From an uncultured Lachnospiraceae bacterium (GTDB taxonomy: Bacteria; Bacillota; Clostridia; Lachnospirales; Lachnospiraceae): DNA of 10,369 nt. This document shows, in pieces, positions 1 to 5,928 of this stretch. The stretch is from positions 1-10,369 of the forward strand of contig CAMWSA010000107.1 of assembly GCA_947176785.1 (NCBI GenBank), written 5' to 3'. The number at the start of each line of letters is the position of its first letter. The first letter of the stretch is position 1. The notes under the pieces were generated by a model that did no database searches, was not told the DNA's origin, and was given only the letters and a program-made list of their open reading frames with translations. The translations under genes were made by a program, and so were the position numbers.

Positions 1-4
1 TCTA

Positions 5-976
5 TTATCTGTTAAATCCTCTGTGTCCATATACCCTGCATTTGTTCAACGCTTCCTCCAGCGAGCGGAACTCCTCTTCTGTCAGTTCCAATTTGGAAGC
101 ATCCAGATTTTCAATAATACGCTCCTTATTCTTGGAGCCTGGAATGGGAACCACATTTGGATATTTATGCAGCATCCATGCCAGTGAAATCTGGGCGCTT
201 GTGGCATTTTTCATATCTGCGTATTCTTTCAAAAGGTCAATGATGGGCTGGTTTCCGGCAATATTGGCCTTGGAAAGCTGCGGCACCCAGTTTCTGACGT
301 CATCATTTGACTCGAATTTTGTTTCTGCAGTAATCTTGCCGGATAAAAGCCCGCTGGCTATGGGAGAAAAGGGAACCACTCCAATGCCATGCTCCATACA
401 GTAGGGAATCACTGCTTTCTCCATATCCCGCTCCACCATGGAATAGATATTCTGAATCGCACTTAACGGAGTGACATTCTGAGCCCTTTCAATGATGTCC
501 ACATCTACCTGCGATAGTCCCCATCCCCGGATCAGACCATCCTCGATCAGAAGCCCCATTGCTTCAGCAACATCCTCTATCCTTACGCCGCCGCTTATCC
601 TGTGAAGATAATAAAGGTCAACCATATCCGTTTGAAGCCGATCCATGGAATCCTCCAAATGCCTGCGGACTGCCCTGTATACGGAAGCCTCCGTCCGAAC
701 CTCCGGTCTGTCCAGAAACAGCTTGGTTGCCAGCACCACATCTTTCCGCACATCTTTCAGCGCTTTTCCCACGATACGTTCATTATGCCCGATCCATGCA
801 AGATTCGGGCTGTAAATCTCTGCGGTATCAAACAGTGTACATCCATGCCTGTATGCGTTTTGAATCGCTTCTATGCTGTATTGTTCCGGCGGGATTTTGC
901 CATAACCGTGTGAAAACGCCATACAGCCCATGCCCACTTCCGATACTGTTAAATCTCCTAACTGTCTTGTTTTCAT
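5..976 (-). CDS. Aldo/keto reductase (intact)
   Basis: This 323-residue protein is a cytoplasmic NAD(P)H-dependent oxidoreductase of the aldo/keto reductase superfamily, which reduces aldehydes and ketones in a TIM-barrel fold. The family's catalytic tetrad is visible: Asp50 and Tyr55 in FDTAEIYS, Lys85 in LATKL, and His125 in YYLHR. The C-terminal cofactor-binding region is present too (VPIPGSKNKERIIEN). Length is normal for the YajO/IolS-like branch. The start is well placed, with a GAGGAGGT ribosome binding site about 6 nt upstream. It lies downstream of two decayed genes on the same strand, with no terminator seen between them, so it was probably the last gene of an oxidoreductase cluster. 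The physiological substrate cannot be told from sequence. Confidence 0.95.
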   Translation of the reverse strand: MKTRQLGDLTVSEVGMGCMAFSHGYGKIPPEQYSIEAIQNAYRHGCTLFDTAEIYSPNLAWIGHNERIVGKALKDVRKDVVLATKLFLDRPEVRTEASVYRAVRRHLEDSMDRLQTDMVDLYYLHRISGGVRIEDVAEAMGLLIEDGLIRGWGLSQVDVDIIERAQNVTPLSAIQNIYSMVERDMEKAVIPYCMEHGIGVVPFSPIASGLLSGKITAETKFESNDDVRNWVPQLSKANIAGNQPIIDLLKEYADMKNATSAQISLAWMLHKYPNVVPIPGSKNKERIIENLDASKLELTEEEFRSLEEALNKCRVYGHRGFNR

Positions 977-1096
977 TTCTTACCTCCTCGTTTGCTCAGA
1001 GTTCCGGAATTGTTTTATATTTTCTTCTGATATTGCCCTGCCAGGCTTTTAGACCACCGGAATCTTATCATCCTCACTTTGCAGCCTGCTCTGCTT

Positions 1097-1549
1097 TCAA
1101 AAATCCCTGATATAAGAAACCGCCAAGTCAAAATCTTCTCCCAGATAGCCGTGGTCTGCTCCCCGGATCACATGGTATTCTACGTAGTCTATGGTTTCCG
1201 CCAGTTTATCAGAATAAGAGATCGGCACAATAGAATCCCTGTCACCATGTATCAGAAGAATATTTTTTCCATATTCTTTGATCCGTTCATAGGGTTCCTG
1301 ATCCCAGATATCCACAAAATACCGGTTTCCAAGCCTGAGTCCCAGCAGACTGTGGGTTTCAGGAATCTCCTCCTGTGAATCAAACATTTCATGGACATCA
1401 TCATAATCGCTTTGATATCCTATGTTCGCTTCAGCGGACTCGGACCCAATCGTCTCCATGGCATTTCCTTCACTTTCCCCATTCCCGCAGGCACAAAAGA
1501 CGGACATCAGGCCCATCCCTAAAGCAACAGCAAGCACTGTTCTCCTCAT
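1097..1549 (-). CDS. Lipoprotein leader fused to C-terminal alpha/beta-hydrolase fragment; probable internal-deletion chimera
   Basis: This 150-residue ORF begins with a basic, hydrophobic signal segment (residues 1-20) ending in a lipobox-like FCAC with Cys21 followed by Gly, so it would be an exported lipoprotein. A low-complexity Glu/Ser/Ala linker follows (22-45). From about residue 50 it matches the last third of serine-hydrolase-type alpha/beta hydrolases. HGDRDSIVP carries the likely catalytic Asp105 and GADHGY the likely His133. The nucleophile elbow (GxSxG) and most of the core sheet are absent. The family normally needs 250-300 residues, so the product should be inactive. I infer an in-frame internal deletion, or fusion of a lipoprotein gene to a hydrolase gene. 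A purine-rich GGGGGTAACGG lies upstream of the ATG. It sits between an intact and a broken aldo/keto reductase. Confidence 0.7.
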   Translation of the reverse strand: MRRTVLAVALGMGLMSVFCACGNGESEGNAMETIGSESAEANIGYQSDYDDVHEMFDSQEEIPETHSLLGLRLGNRYFVDIWDQEPYERIKEYGKNILLIHGDRDSIVPISYSDKLAETIDYVEYHVIRGADHGYLGEDFDLAVSYIRDF

Positions 1550-1565
1550 TTTCCGTTACCCCCAT

Positions 1566-1976
1566 TTATGACCTGGCGCTGTTGATCTTGCGCCGGTCAT
1601 CATGCCATCTGGCCACAGCCGGCCAGTGGATCAGCTACAGCTCCAGATACTCCAGCCCCAGTTTTTTCAGAGAAACCTCAAATGCTTTCATTGCTTTGTC
1701 ATAGCCCCGGTTATCATTCCAGAGTTTCGTGCTGACAAAGATGTCCTCCCGTTTTAATCCATATTCATCCATCGCCTGACGGATACCTTCACCCACACCT
1801 TTTTCATTCATATAGCCTTCTGCCGTATCAATGTTGCGGTATCCCGCTTTGATTGCTGTTTTCACACATTCTGTTGTGTGTAAGGGTGAAATCTGCCATA
1901 CGCCAAAACCCAGTCTGGGAATTTTTACCCCATTATAAAGTGCAAAATTGTCTGAGATTTTTTCCATATGTATCAT
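1566..1976 (-). pseudogene. Aldo/keto reductase pseudogene (amber codon plus C-terminal loss)
   Basis: The N-terminal half of an AKR5-like reductase (2,5-diketogluconate reductase type) is clear: GVKIPRLGFGVWQ, Asp50 and Tyr55 in NIDTAEGY, and Lys84 in STKLW. The frame hits TAG at 1635-1637 right after LEYLEL. Reading on in the same frame gives LIHWPAVARWHDD, the expected continuation with catalytic His117. The amber codon therefore stands where the family usually has Tyr (LYLIHWP). The frame ends for good at TAA 1566-1568 after RKINSARS, so the second half of the barrel is gone. The intact family protein is about 280 residues. The first ATG is only 2 nt from AGGAGG. The in-frame ATG at 1967 has a 9-nt spacing and was the likelier start. 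Confidence 0.85.
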
Positions 1977-2084
1977 ATCCTCCTAAAATTTTAGCCCCTT
2001 ATCCATGTTTCAATATTTACCTATATCCATAAACAACTAAGAAATCTTTTGACTTTCCAAAAATGCAAAAGCAAAAGGCTGCAA

Positions 2085-2109
2085 CGGATTTCGTATATAT
2101 TATAATCCG
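2085..2109. repeat. Short inverted repeat around an AT-rich core
   Basis: CGGATT (2085-2090) and AATCCG (2104-2109) form a perfect 6-bp inverted repeat around an AT-rich 13-nt core. The core and right arm contain TATAAT-like hexamers on both strands. It lies in the divergent gap between the minus-strand reductase cluster and the plus-strand TetR remnant, so a regulator site is plausible. No good -35 box pairs with either hexamer, so the call is weak. Confidence 0.25.
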
Positions 2110-2222
2110 AAAATGAATCCTGACTCCACACCAACTTAAAAGTTTCTGTGGTATATACCTCACAAGTAGCAAAAATGTGGCATAACTTGTGTCCTTAATT
2201 TTATTCTGATAATATTCCCATG

Positions 2223-2251
2223 TTGATCTTTTGACCTGTCTGTATTATGAT
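2223..2251 (+). promoter_or_regulatory. Candidate promoter for the TetR-type gene
   Basis: TTGATC (2223-2228) and TATGAT (2246-2251) are separated by 17 nt and resemble a housekeeping sigma promoter. Transcription would start near 2258 and give a leader of about 155 nt with two inverted repeats (2301-2330 and 2343-2359) before the TetR-type start codon. Confidence 0.4.
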
Positions 2252-2300
2252 ACAAGTGGGTACAATCCCTGTAACAAATTAACAAAACTTTCCTCTGCCC

Positions 2301-2330
2301 GCATATCGCGGGCCTCGCCTGCGATATTGC
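2301..2330 (+). repeat. Imperfect inverted repeat in the leader
   Basis: GCATATCGC (2301-2309) pairs with GCGATATTGC (2321-2330) with one bulged base, around a GC-rich 11-nt loop. It could be an operator half-site pair or an RNA hairpin. There is no T-run after it, so it is not an intrinsic terminator. Confidence 0.35.
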
Positions 2331-2342
2331 ACCAATCAGTAA

Positions 2343-2359
2343 TGGATGTGCAACATCCA
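2343..2359. promoter_or_regulatory. Perfect 7-3-7 palindrome, candidate TetR operator
   Basis: TGGATGT, then gca, then ACATCCA forms a perfect 17-bp palindrome 54 nt before the likely start codon of the TetR-type gene. TetR-family dimers commonly autoregulate through palindromes of about this size just upstream of their own gene. The protein next to it has lost its recognition helix, so the site may now be orphaned or used by a paralogue. Confidence 0.45.
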
Positions 2360-2412
2360 AACTTATACTGTAGCTCCTCTCTTTGCGGTATAGCTTTTTA
2401 GGAGATATGATT

Positions 2413-2652
2413 ATGCCAGAAAATAAAAAAGAAGACCTGCGGGTTCAGCGGACGAAGGAATTTATCCGTAAAACCTTTGAAGAAATGATCTGTGAAATGG
2501 ACTATGAACAGATTTCTATCAAAGAACTGGTACAGCATGCAAAATTATGCCGCCAATTTATTCCAAGAAACTGCCGCAGCCAAAAGTATTACTTTAAAAC
2601 TACGCAAGAAAAAATAATCTGCTACACTTTAGAGAGCCTTAGTGACATTTGA
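2413..2652 (+). pseudogene. Truncated TetR/AcrR-family regulator (N-terminal DNA-binding part only)
   Basis: Residues 9-43 (RVQRTKEFIRKTFEEM, then ISIKELVQHA) match the first two helices of the TetR/AcrR DNA-binding domain. The usual continuation, a recognition helix like xINRxTFYxHYxxKxDLL, is absent. From residue 44 the sequence no longer resembles the family and ends after 79 residues, against about 190 for a full protein. The whole ligand-binding domain is therefore missing. The start at 2413 is preferred because AGGAG (2400-2404) is 8 nt upstream. An in-frame ATG at 2407 and a TTG at 2383 are worse placed. From about 2540 the +1 frame reads AANLFQETAAAKSITLKLRKK and then stops, so the foreign tail may belong to another gene joined at this point. 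Confidence 0.65.
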
Positions 2653-2681
2653 ATTTTCTTATGGTATAGTGGACTTCCACT
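2642..2681 (+). promoter_or_regulatory. Extended -10 promoter with overlapping palindrome for the AbrB-like gene
   Basis: GTGACA (2642-2647), a 17-nt spacer, and TATAGT (2665-2670) preceded by TGG make a strong extended -10 promoter. AGTGGA, ct, TCCACT (2668-2681) is a 6-2-6 palindrome over the -10 box and start site. A bound protein there would block transcription, so it is a candidate operator. It lies partly over the end of the truncated TetR frame. Confidence 0.55.
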
Positions 2682-2705
2682 TTTAAGAAAAGGAGTTGAT
2701 GATAT

Positions 2706-3173
2706 ATGCCACAGATGAACAAAGGCGGTAAATTTATTTTCGGAAAATCACTGATACGAGATGATTTGACAATCCATCTCCCAACACAGGCTCTTACAGA
2801 GTACAACGCCACAGCAGAGGGAAAAGTCTATCTTTTTACCGGAAGCAAGGTCACTGGCGGCTTTTGTGTGACAAGAAAAGGATTGTTAGAACCGTCAAAA
2901 TTAGGACACATTCTTACTGATAATCCGGCTTTACAGAATTATCAGACCGCAGAGGGCGAATTTGTCAAATATAAAGGGCGATCATACTGTTGGGTAAATA
3001 TTTCAGAGAATGGTGTAATTCAGCTTAATCAGCAGATATTAGATTTTCTTAATCTGAAGATTGGAATGGAACTATTGTCTATCCGAAGCAGCGATATCGC
3101 TTTTACTATGGGTGCAACCGGTCCTCTGTTGGAAAGAGCCGATAACTATAAGGGAGAAATCAAAATTTACTAA
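2706..3173 (+). CDS. Uncharacterised protein with two AbrB/SpoVT-like repeats
   Basis: This 155-residue protein is not one I can name. It has an internal duplication. Residues 21-64 (beginning LTIHLPTQALTEY) and 103-146 (beginning GVIQLNQQILDFL) align, with shared I-x-L, a leucine-rich turn, G-x-x-L and a terminal G-x-L-L. The pattern of a short strand, a helix, G-x-L-x-x-x-x-x-S and a closing strand resembles AbrB/SpoVT-type swapped-hairpin DNA-binding modules, so a small regulator is plausible. That is inference from pattern only. No signal peptide or membrane segment is seen. AGGAG lies 10 nt before the ATG, and a strong promoter with an overlapping palindrome lies just upstream, which fits autoregulation. 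A small-RNA unit follows directly. Base composition is AT-rich, unlike the GC-richer exporter and kinase genes. Confidence 0.75.
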   Translation: MPQMNKGGKFIFGKSLIRDDLTIHLPTQALTEYNATAEGKVYLFTGSKVTGGFCVTRKGLLEPSKLGHILTDNPALQNYQTAEGEFVKYKGRSYCWVNISENGVIQLNQQILDFLNLKIGMELLSIRSSDIAFTMGATGPLLERADNYKGEIKIY

Positions 3174-3204
3174 ACAATTATCTACAGATTTTAGCGGAAA
3201 TATC

Positions 3205-3233
3205 TTGAAACATTTCACATTCAATGGTATTAT
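3205..3233 (+). promoter_or_regulatory. Promoter of the candidate small RNA
   Basis: TTGAAA (3205-3210), a 17-nt spacer, and TATTAT (3228-3233) with an upstream TGG form a good sigma-A-type promoter. The predicted start is near 3240. No ORF with a ribosome binding site follows before the terminator. Confidence 0.6.
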
Positions 3234-3239
3234 AACAAT

Positions 3240-3345
3240 ATAAAGGGAAGGCACCCACTCCAAAGTGGTTGCTCCGAGTTAAGGCTAAAGAATGTCCTTA
3301 CGGACACCGCCTATCCTGTGGATCAGACAGGATAGGCATTTTTAT
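3240..3345 (+). ncRNA. Candidate structured small RNA of about 105 nt
   Basis: A good promoter (3205-3233) and a strong intrinsic terminator (3309-3343) bracket about 105 nt with no coding frame. Two internal hairpins are visible: CCACT, ccaa, AGTGG (3255-3268) and TGTCC, ttac, GGACA (3293-3306). The terminator hairpin forms the third. I do not recognise a known RNA family or riboswitch core. It could be a free small RNA, or a leader/attenuator whose downstream gene has been lost, since only gene scraps follow. Confidence 0.45.
3309..3343 (+). terminator. Strong intrinsic terminator
   Basis: GCCTATCCTGT (3309-3319) and ACAGGATAGGC (3327-3337) form a perfect 11-bp stem with a 7-nt loop, followed by a run of five T at 3339-3343 and another four T after one A. 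It ends the candidate small RNA and any readthrough from the AbrB-like gene. Confidence 0.9.
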
Positions 3346-3570
3346 TTTCGCTTGTTGCTTCTCTTATCGAGAAAGGCAAGCAACGCAACAATTAAGCTAC
3401 CAAAGGACATCAAATTCTGCTATAATTTTTTTGCTTTTGTTTGTCTGTTTCCGCCAGTGCCGCCCGTAATGTGTGCTTCGCCTTTTTAAACTTTTGCATA
3501 AAAGAACCGGCATACAGCAGCAGTTCGAAGCCCTGAGGAAAAAGAGATACCACTGAATCTATGTCGGTGA

Positions 3571-3660
3571 GGGGAGACTGGCTCCATTGCAAAGCGTATT
3601 GCAGAACTGCAGGGCGGAACCATTCAGCTAAAACAGCCCAATCCTGACAAGAGCAATTAA
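3571..3660 (+). pseudogene. C-terminal scrap of a sensor histidine kinase
   Basis: The frame ending at TAA 3658-3660 reads SIAKRIAELQGGTIQLKQ. This is the end of the kinase ATPase domain, where the helix after the G2 box is usually GLAIAKRIxELxGGxI. Just upstream the other frames hold GEG-like residues, and the expected GTGLGLAI is broken by small frame changes. A TGA closes this frame at 3568-3570. No start or ribosome binding site is present, so it is a remnant. The stop overlaps the end of the exporter permease gene on the other strand. The stretch between the terminator at 3343 and this scrap holds nothing else I can support. Confidence 0.45.
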
Positions 3661-4466
3661 TCCTTCTCATACCCGTTCCGCTTATAAAGCACCAGGAATA
3701 CCAGAATGCTGATCAGCAGTTCCCCGAACAGCACCGCGATATCCAGGGACGACATCACATATTTTTCCCCTTCCGCAAGGCATTCCGTCATCCCCGTCAT
3801 GACCCCGGTGAACAGAAATCCCGAAATCCTGCGGAGCCCCTCCGACATGTTCCCGAACACAGGCACCATCATGAACACCATCAGAAAGGGATAGGAGATC
3901 AGATTGGCGTTCATCTGGTTCTTCGCGCAGATTCCCACACTCATCCCCAACACACAGCTGGTGAGGGAAACCACCATGCTCACAAAGAAGAAGGAACCCC
4001 AGGGGACGATGTCCATGGGAATCCCGCTGATGAAGAGCACAAAGTAATTCACCGCCATCAGTATCATGAAGGGAAACAGGATACTGCCGATAAAATACTG
4101 TATCCCGGTGATTGAGGATGTCATCAGCACCCGCAGCGTATGGCTCTCCTTCTCCTCCGCAATGGACGTCCCCACCATGATGAAGCCCTCCGCGCAGATA
4201 TTCATGGTGATTCCTATATTCAGCAGAACCCCTCTCATAAACGGTACCAGGGTGCCCCCCGAATTGATTCCATAGAGAATCTTGCAGACATACACCATCC
4301 CAATGACCAGCACCGGCCCTATCATGATCATGGCGTTCTGGCTGATACACAGCCATTTGATGCGGGCTACCGCGGCTAATTTATGCAGGCTTCCTGCACT
4401 CTGCGCGCTGTGGTACGCGCTCATTTCCATCGATTGCATATTTCCATTCAAGCTATTCATAATCAT
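3657..4466 (-). CDS. ABC-2-type transporter permease
   Basis: This 269-residue integral membrane protein is the permease partner of the ATPase gene directly upstream. About six hydrophobic helices are visible (near residues 44-65, 75-100, 126-149, 156-180, 189-205 and 240-261). The segment from residue 104, EEKESHTLRVLMTSS, is the cytoplasmic signature of ABC-2 exporters, usually EEKExGTLExLLxSP, which contacts the ATPase. Size and topology fit the short exporter permeases for peptides, antibiotics or polysaccharides, so export is more likely than import. The substrate is unknown. AAAGGA precedes the start. The second in-frame ATG at 4460 has about 10 nt of spacing and is also possible. The ATPase gene ends 22 nt upstream, so the two form one operon. 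Confidence 0.9.
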   Translation of the reverse strand: MIMNSLNGNMQSMEMSAYHSAQSAGSLHKLAAVARIKWLCISQNAMIMIGPVLVIGMVYVCKILYGINSGGTLVPFMRGVLLNIGITMNICAEGFIMVGTSIAEEKESHTLRVLMTSSITGIQYFIGSILFPFMILMAVNYFVLFISGIPMDIVPWGSFFFVSMVVSLTSCVLGMSVGICAKNQMNANLISYPFLMVFMMVPVFGNMSEGLRRISGFLFTGVMTGMTECLAEGEKYVMSSLDIAVLFGELLISILVFLVLYKRNGYEKD

Positions 4467-4488
4467 AAATTCCTTTCCCTATGCTTTT

Positions 4489-5346
4489 TCATACGTTCAG
4501 TTCCTTCCCTGTAACCTCCAGGAACACTGTCTCCAAGGTGGGCTCGCAGGAATGAATCCGCATGATTTCGTCCCGCTCCATCCACCCGGCGATTTTCCGG
4601 ACGTTCTCCGGATTCTGGTTCAGTTCCAACTCCCTGTGGCCCTCCAACAGCACGCTGTATTTCTTGTTGCGGTTGTGCTTCAGGCAGATTTCCTGAGGGG
4701 AGCCGAATTCCACGATCTCGCCGTCGTGCAGGAGCGCCACATTGTCGCAGAGTTTTGCGGCCTCCTCCATGTTGTGGGTGGTGAGGAAAATCGCCATCCC
4801 CTCCTCCTTCAGCTCCAACAGCATCCGGTGGATGGCCACGGCGGTGGAGGGATCCAGGCCGCTGGTAGGCTCATCCAGGAATAAGACCCTGGGCTTGTGC
4901 AGCACCGCCCGGGCCAGAACCAGCCGTTGGGTCTGGCCTTTGGAAAGTTTCCCGGCAGGTTTTTTCCTGTGCTCCGCAAGCCCTACCTGGGCCAACACCT
5001 GCTCCACCCTCTCCCGGGACACCTGCCATATCCCGGCGAACACATAGAGGTTCTGCCAAACGGTCATCTTCTTGTAGATGCCGCTGTTGTCCGATACCAC
5101 ACCGATTTTTTCGTAAATGGACGCGTCGATGTTGGAGGAGTCCGTGCCCAGGAGCCTGGCCTCCCCGGAGGTCTGCCGCAGCTGTCCGGTGATGATTTTG
5201 ATTGTGGTGGTCTTTCCCGCCCCTGACGGCCCCAGGAATCCCAGAATCTCGCCCTGGTGCAGGGTCATGTTGATGTCCTTCAGCGCCTGTTCCGTCTTGA
5301 ACCGCTTGGAAATGTGGGACAGGGAAAGCAATACGTTCTGTTCCAT
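4489..5346 (-). CDS. ABC transporter ATP-binding protein
   Basis: This cytoplasmic ATPase drives the exporter whose permease is the next gene. Numbering from the ATG at 5346, Walker A is GPSGAGKTT (39-47), the signature is LSKGQ (134-138), Walker B with its Glu is VLFLDEP (154-160), and the H-loop is TTH (His191). The usual Q-loop Gln is not evident; the region reads VVSDNSG, as seen in some drug and bacteriocin-type exporter ATPases. The C-terminal 70 residues form the accessory domain typical of this group. A longer frame opens at 5397, but that ATG lies in the loop of an inverted repeat and has no ribosome binding site. The ATG at 5346 has GAAGGG 6 nt upstream, so I choose it. Confidence 0.93.
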   Translation of the reverse strand: MEQNVLLSLSHISKRFKTEQALKDINMTLHQGEILGFLGPSGAGKTTTIKIITGQLRQTSGEARLLGTDSSNIDASIYEKIGVVSDNSGIYKKMTVWQNLYVFAGIWQVSRERVEQVLAQVGLAEHRKKPAGKLSKGQTQRLVLARAVLHKPRVLFLDEPTSGLDPSTAVAIHRMLLELKEEGMAIFLTTHNMEEAAKLCDNVALLHDGEIVEFGSPQEICLKHNRNKKYSVLLEGHRELELNQNPENVRKIAGWMERDEIMRIHSCEPTLETVFLEVTGKELNV

Positions 5347-5373
5347 AAAATGCCCTTCTTTCTTCGTTTTTTC

Positions 5374-5410
5374 GTTTCGATGCAATTGGTCAGACATATT
5401 GCATCGAAAC
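5374..5410. promoter_or_regulatory. Perfect 13-bp inverted repeat upstream of the ABC operon
   Basis: GTTTCGATGCAAT (5374-5386) and ATTGCATCGAAAC (5398-5410) form a perfect inverted repeat with an 11-nt spacer, 27 nt before the exporter ATPase start. It could be an operator for a dimeric regulator or a leader hairpin. No T-run follows it on the minus strand, so it is not a standard terminator. Position and symmetry point to control of the exporter. Confidence 0.7.
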
Positions 5411-5598
5411 TACCGGCATCTTACCACCCCAATCCACTCTAATGTGAAAATATGCCTGAACGGAACAGGGCGTTGCCTGAACAGGATTCGTCTTCCCCCA
5501 TAGCCTTTTCCAGAATGTCGGCAAACACCTTCGTCTCCGCGGATGGCTGAACTGCTGTGGAAGATGATTTTAGCAGACAATGAACCGAAATGGCTGTC
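5411..5598. other. Intergenic stretch between divergent units
   Basis: I see no supported gene here. Short open frames exist on both strands but have no ribosome binding site or recognisable family. The minus-strand exporter promoter must lie in this part. A TAAGAT hexamer near 5416-5421 on the minus strand is the best -10 candidate, but its -35 is poor. Confidence 0.4.
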
Positions 5599-5627
5599 TT
5601 GAATTTGGGTCGTTTTTGTAGTATAAT
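5599..5627 (+). promoter_or_regulatory. Consensus promoter driving the DUF4132 region
   Basis: TTGAAT (5599-5604), a 17-nt spacer, and a perfect TATAAT (5622-5627) form a strong sigma-A-type promoter with a start near 5634. It faces the DUF4132-type gene, about 290 nt downstream. The stretch from 5634 to 5763 holds no supported gene. Confidence 0.65.
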
Positions 5628-5763
5628 AGAGCGTGTCAGAAAGCATTCTTTTCTCCTAGTCTATTCCCCTTACCGCAATGCTCCCCATCACAGCCCTGAT
5701 CCGTCTGATGCCTGAAGATAACACAACACAGACTGGAACAGTCAGAAAAACGCTCTCTGGTGA

Positions 5764-5928
5764 AAGGATTTAGCCGGCATAATCAATGCCGCCTATGAAC
5801 AGTCAGGGATTGCGGTTCATTGGGAACACCGCGGAACATATACAGAGCCTTTTGGAGAAAAAGAGTGGCTGTTTGCTGCAAATGGGCTTCGGAAGAAGCA
5901 ACAGAATGAGATCAGGAGGCGAAAATGA
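5764..5928 (+). pseudogene. Gene remnant coupled to the DUF4132 gene
   Basis: An open frame of 54 codons follows a stop at 5761-5763 and ends at TGA 5926-5928, overlapping the DUF4132 start as ATGA. It reads KDLAGIINAAYEQSGIAVHW and then a charged tail. There is no ATG or usual alternative start in frame, so the 5' end is missing. I cannot name the family. The coupling and the shared promoter suggest it was the gene before DUF4132 in an operon. Confidence 0.35.

Noticed and set aside
1570..1598. Hairpin GACC(T)GGCGC / GCGCCGGTC as a terminator of the reductase remnant
   Set aside because: There is a good stem but no T-run on either strand. It also lies inside the readable continuation of the reductase frame.
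1635..1637. The amber codon as pyrrolysine or programmed readthrough in the reductase
   Set aside because: The family position is normally Tyr, one base from TAG, and the gene is broken again at 1566. Simple decay explains both.
2160..2360. Minus-strand ORF of 66 codons
   Set aside because: It runs through the leader hairpins and palindrome, has no ribosome binding site, and matches no family.
3240..3345. The small RNA as a tracrRNA, because of an AAGGCTAA-like stretch before a hairpin and terminator
   Set aside because: No cas gene, CRISPR repeat or anti-repeat is visible in the window.
3410..3670. Minus-strand ORF of 86 codons after the exporter permease
   Set aside because: The opposite strand carries a readable kinase remnant, and no ribosome binding site or family signal supports this frame.
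5410..5646. Minus-strand ORF of 78 codons upstream of the exporter
   Set aside because: It covers the region that should hold the promoters, overlaps the edge of the inverted repeat, and has no recognisable domain.
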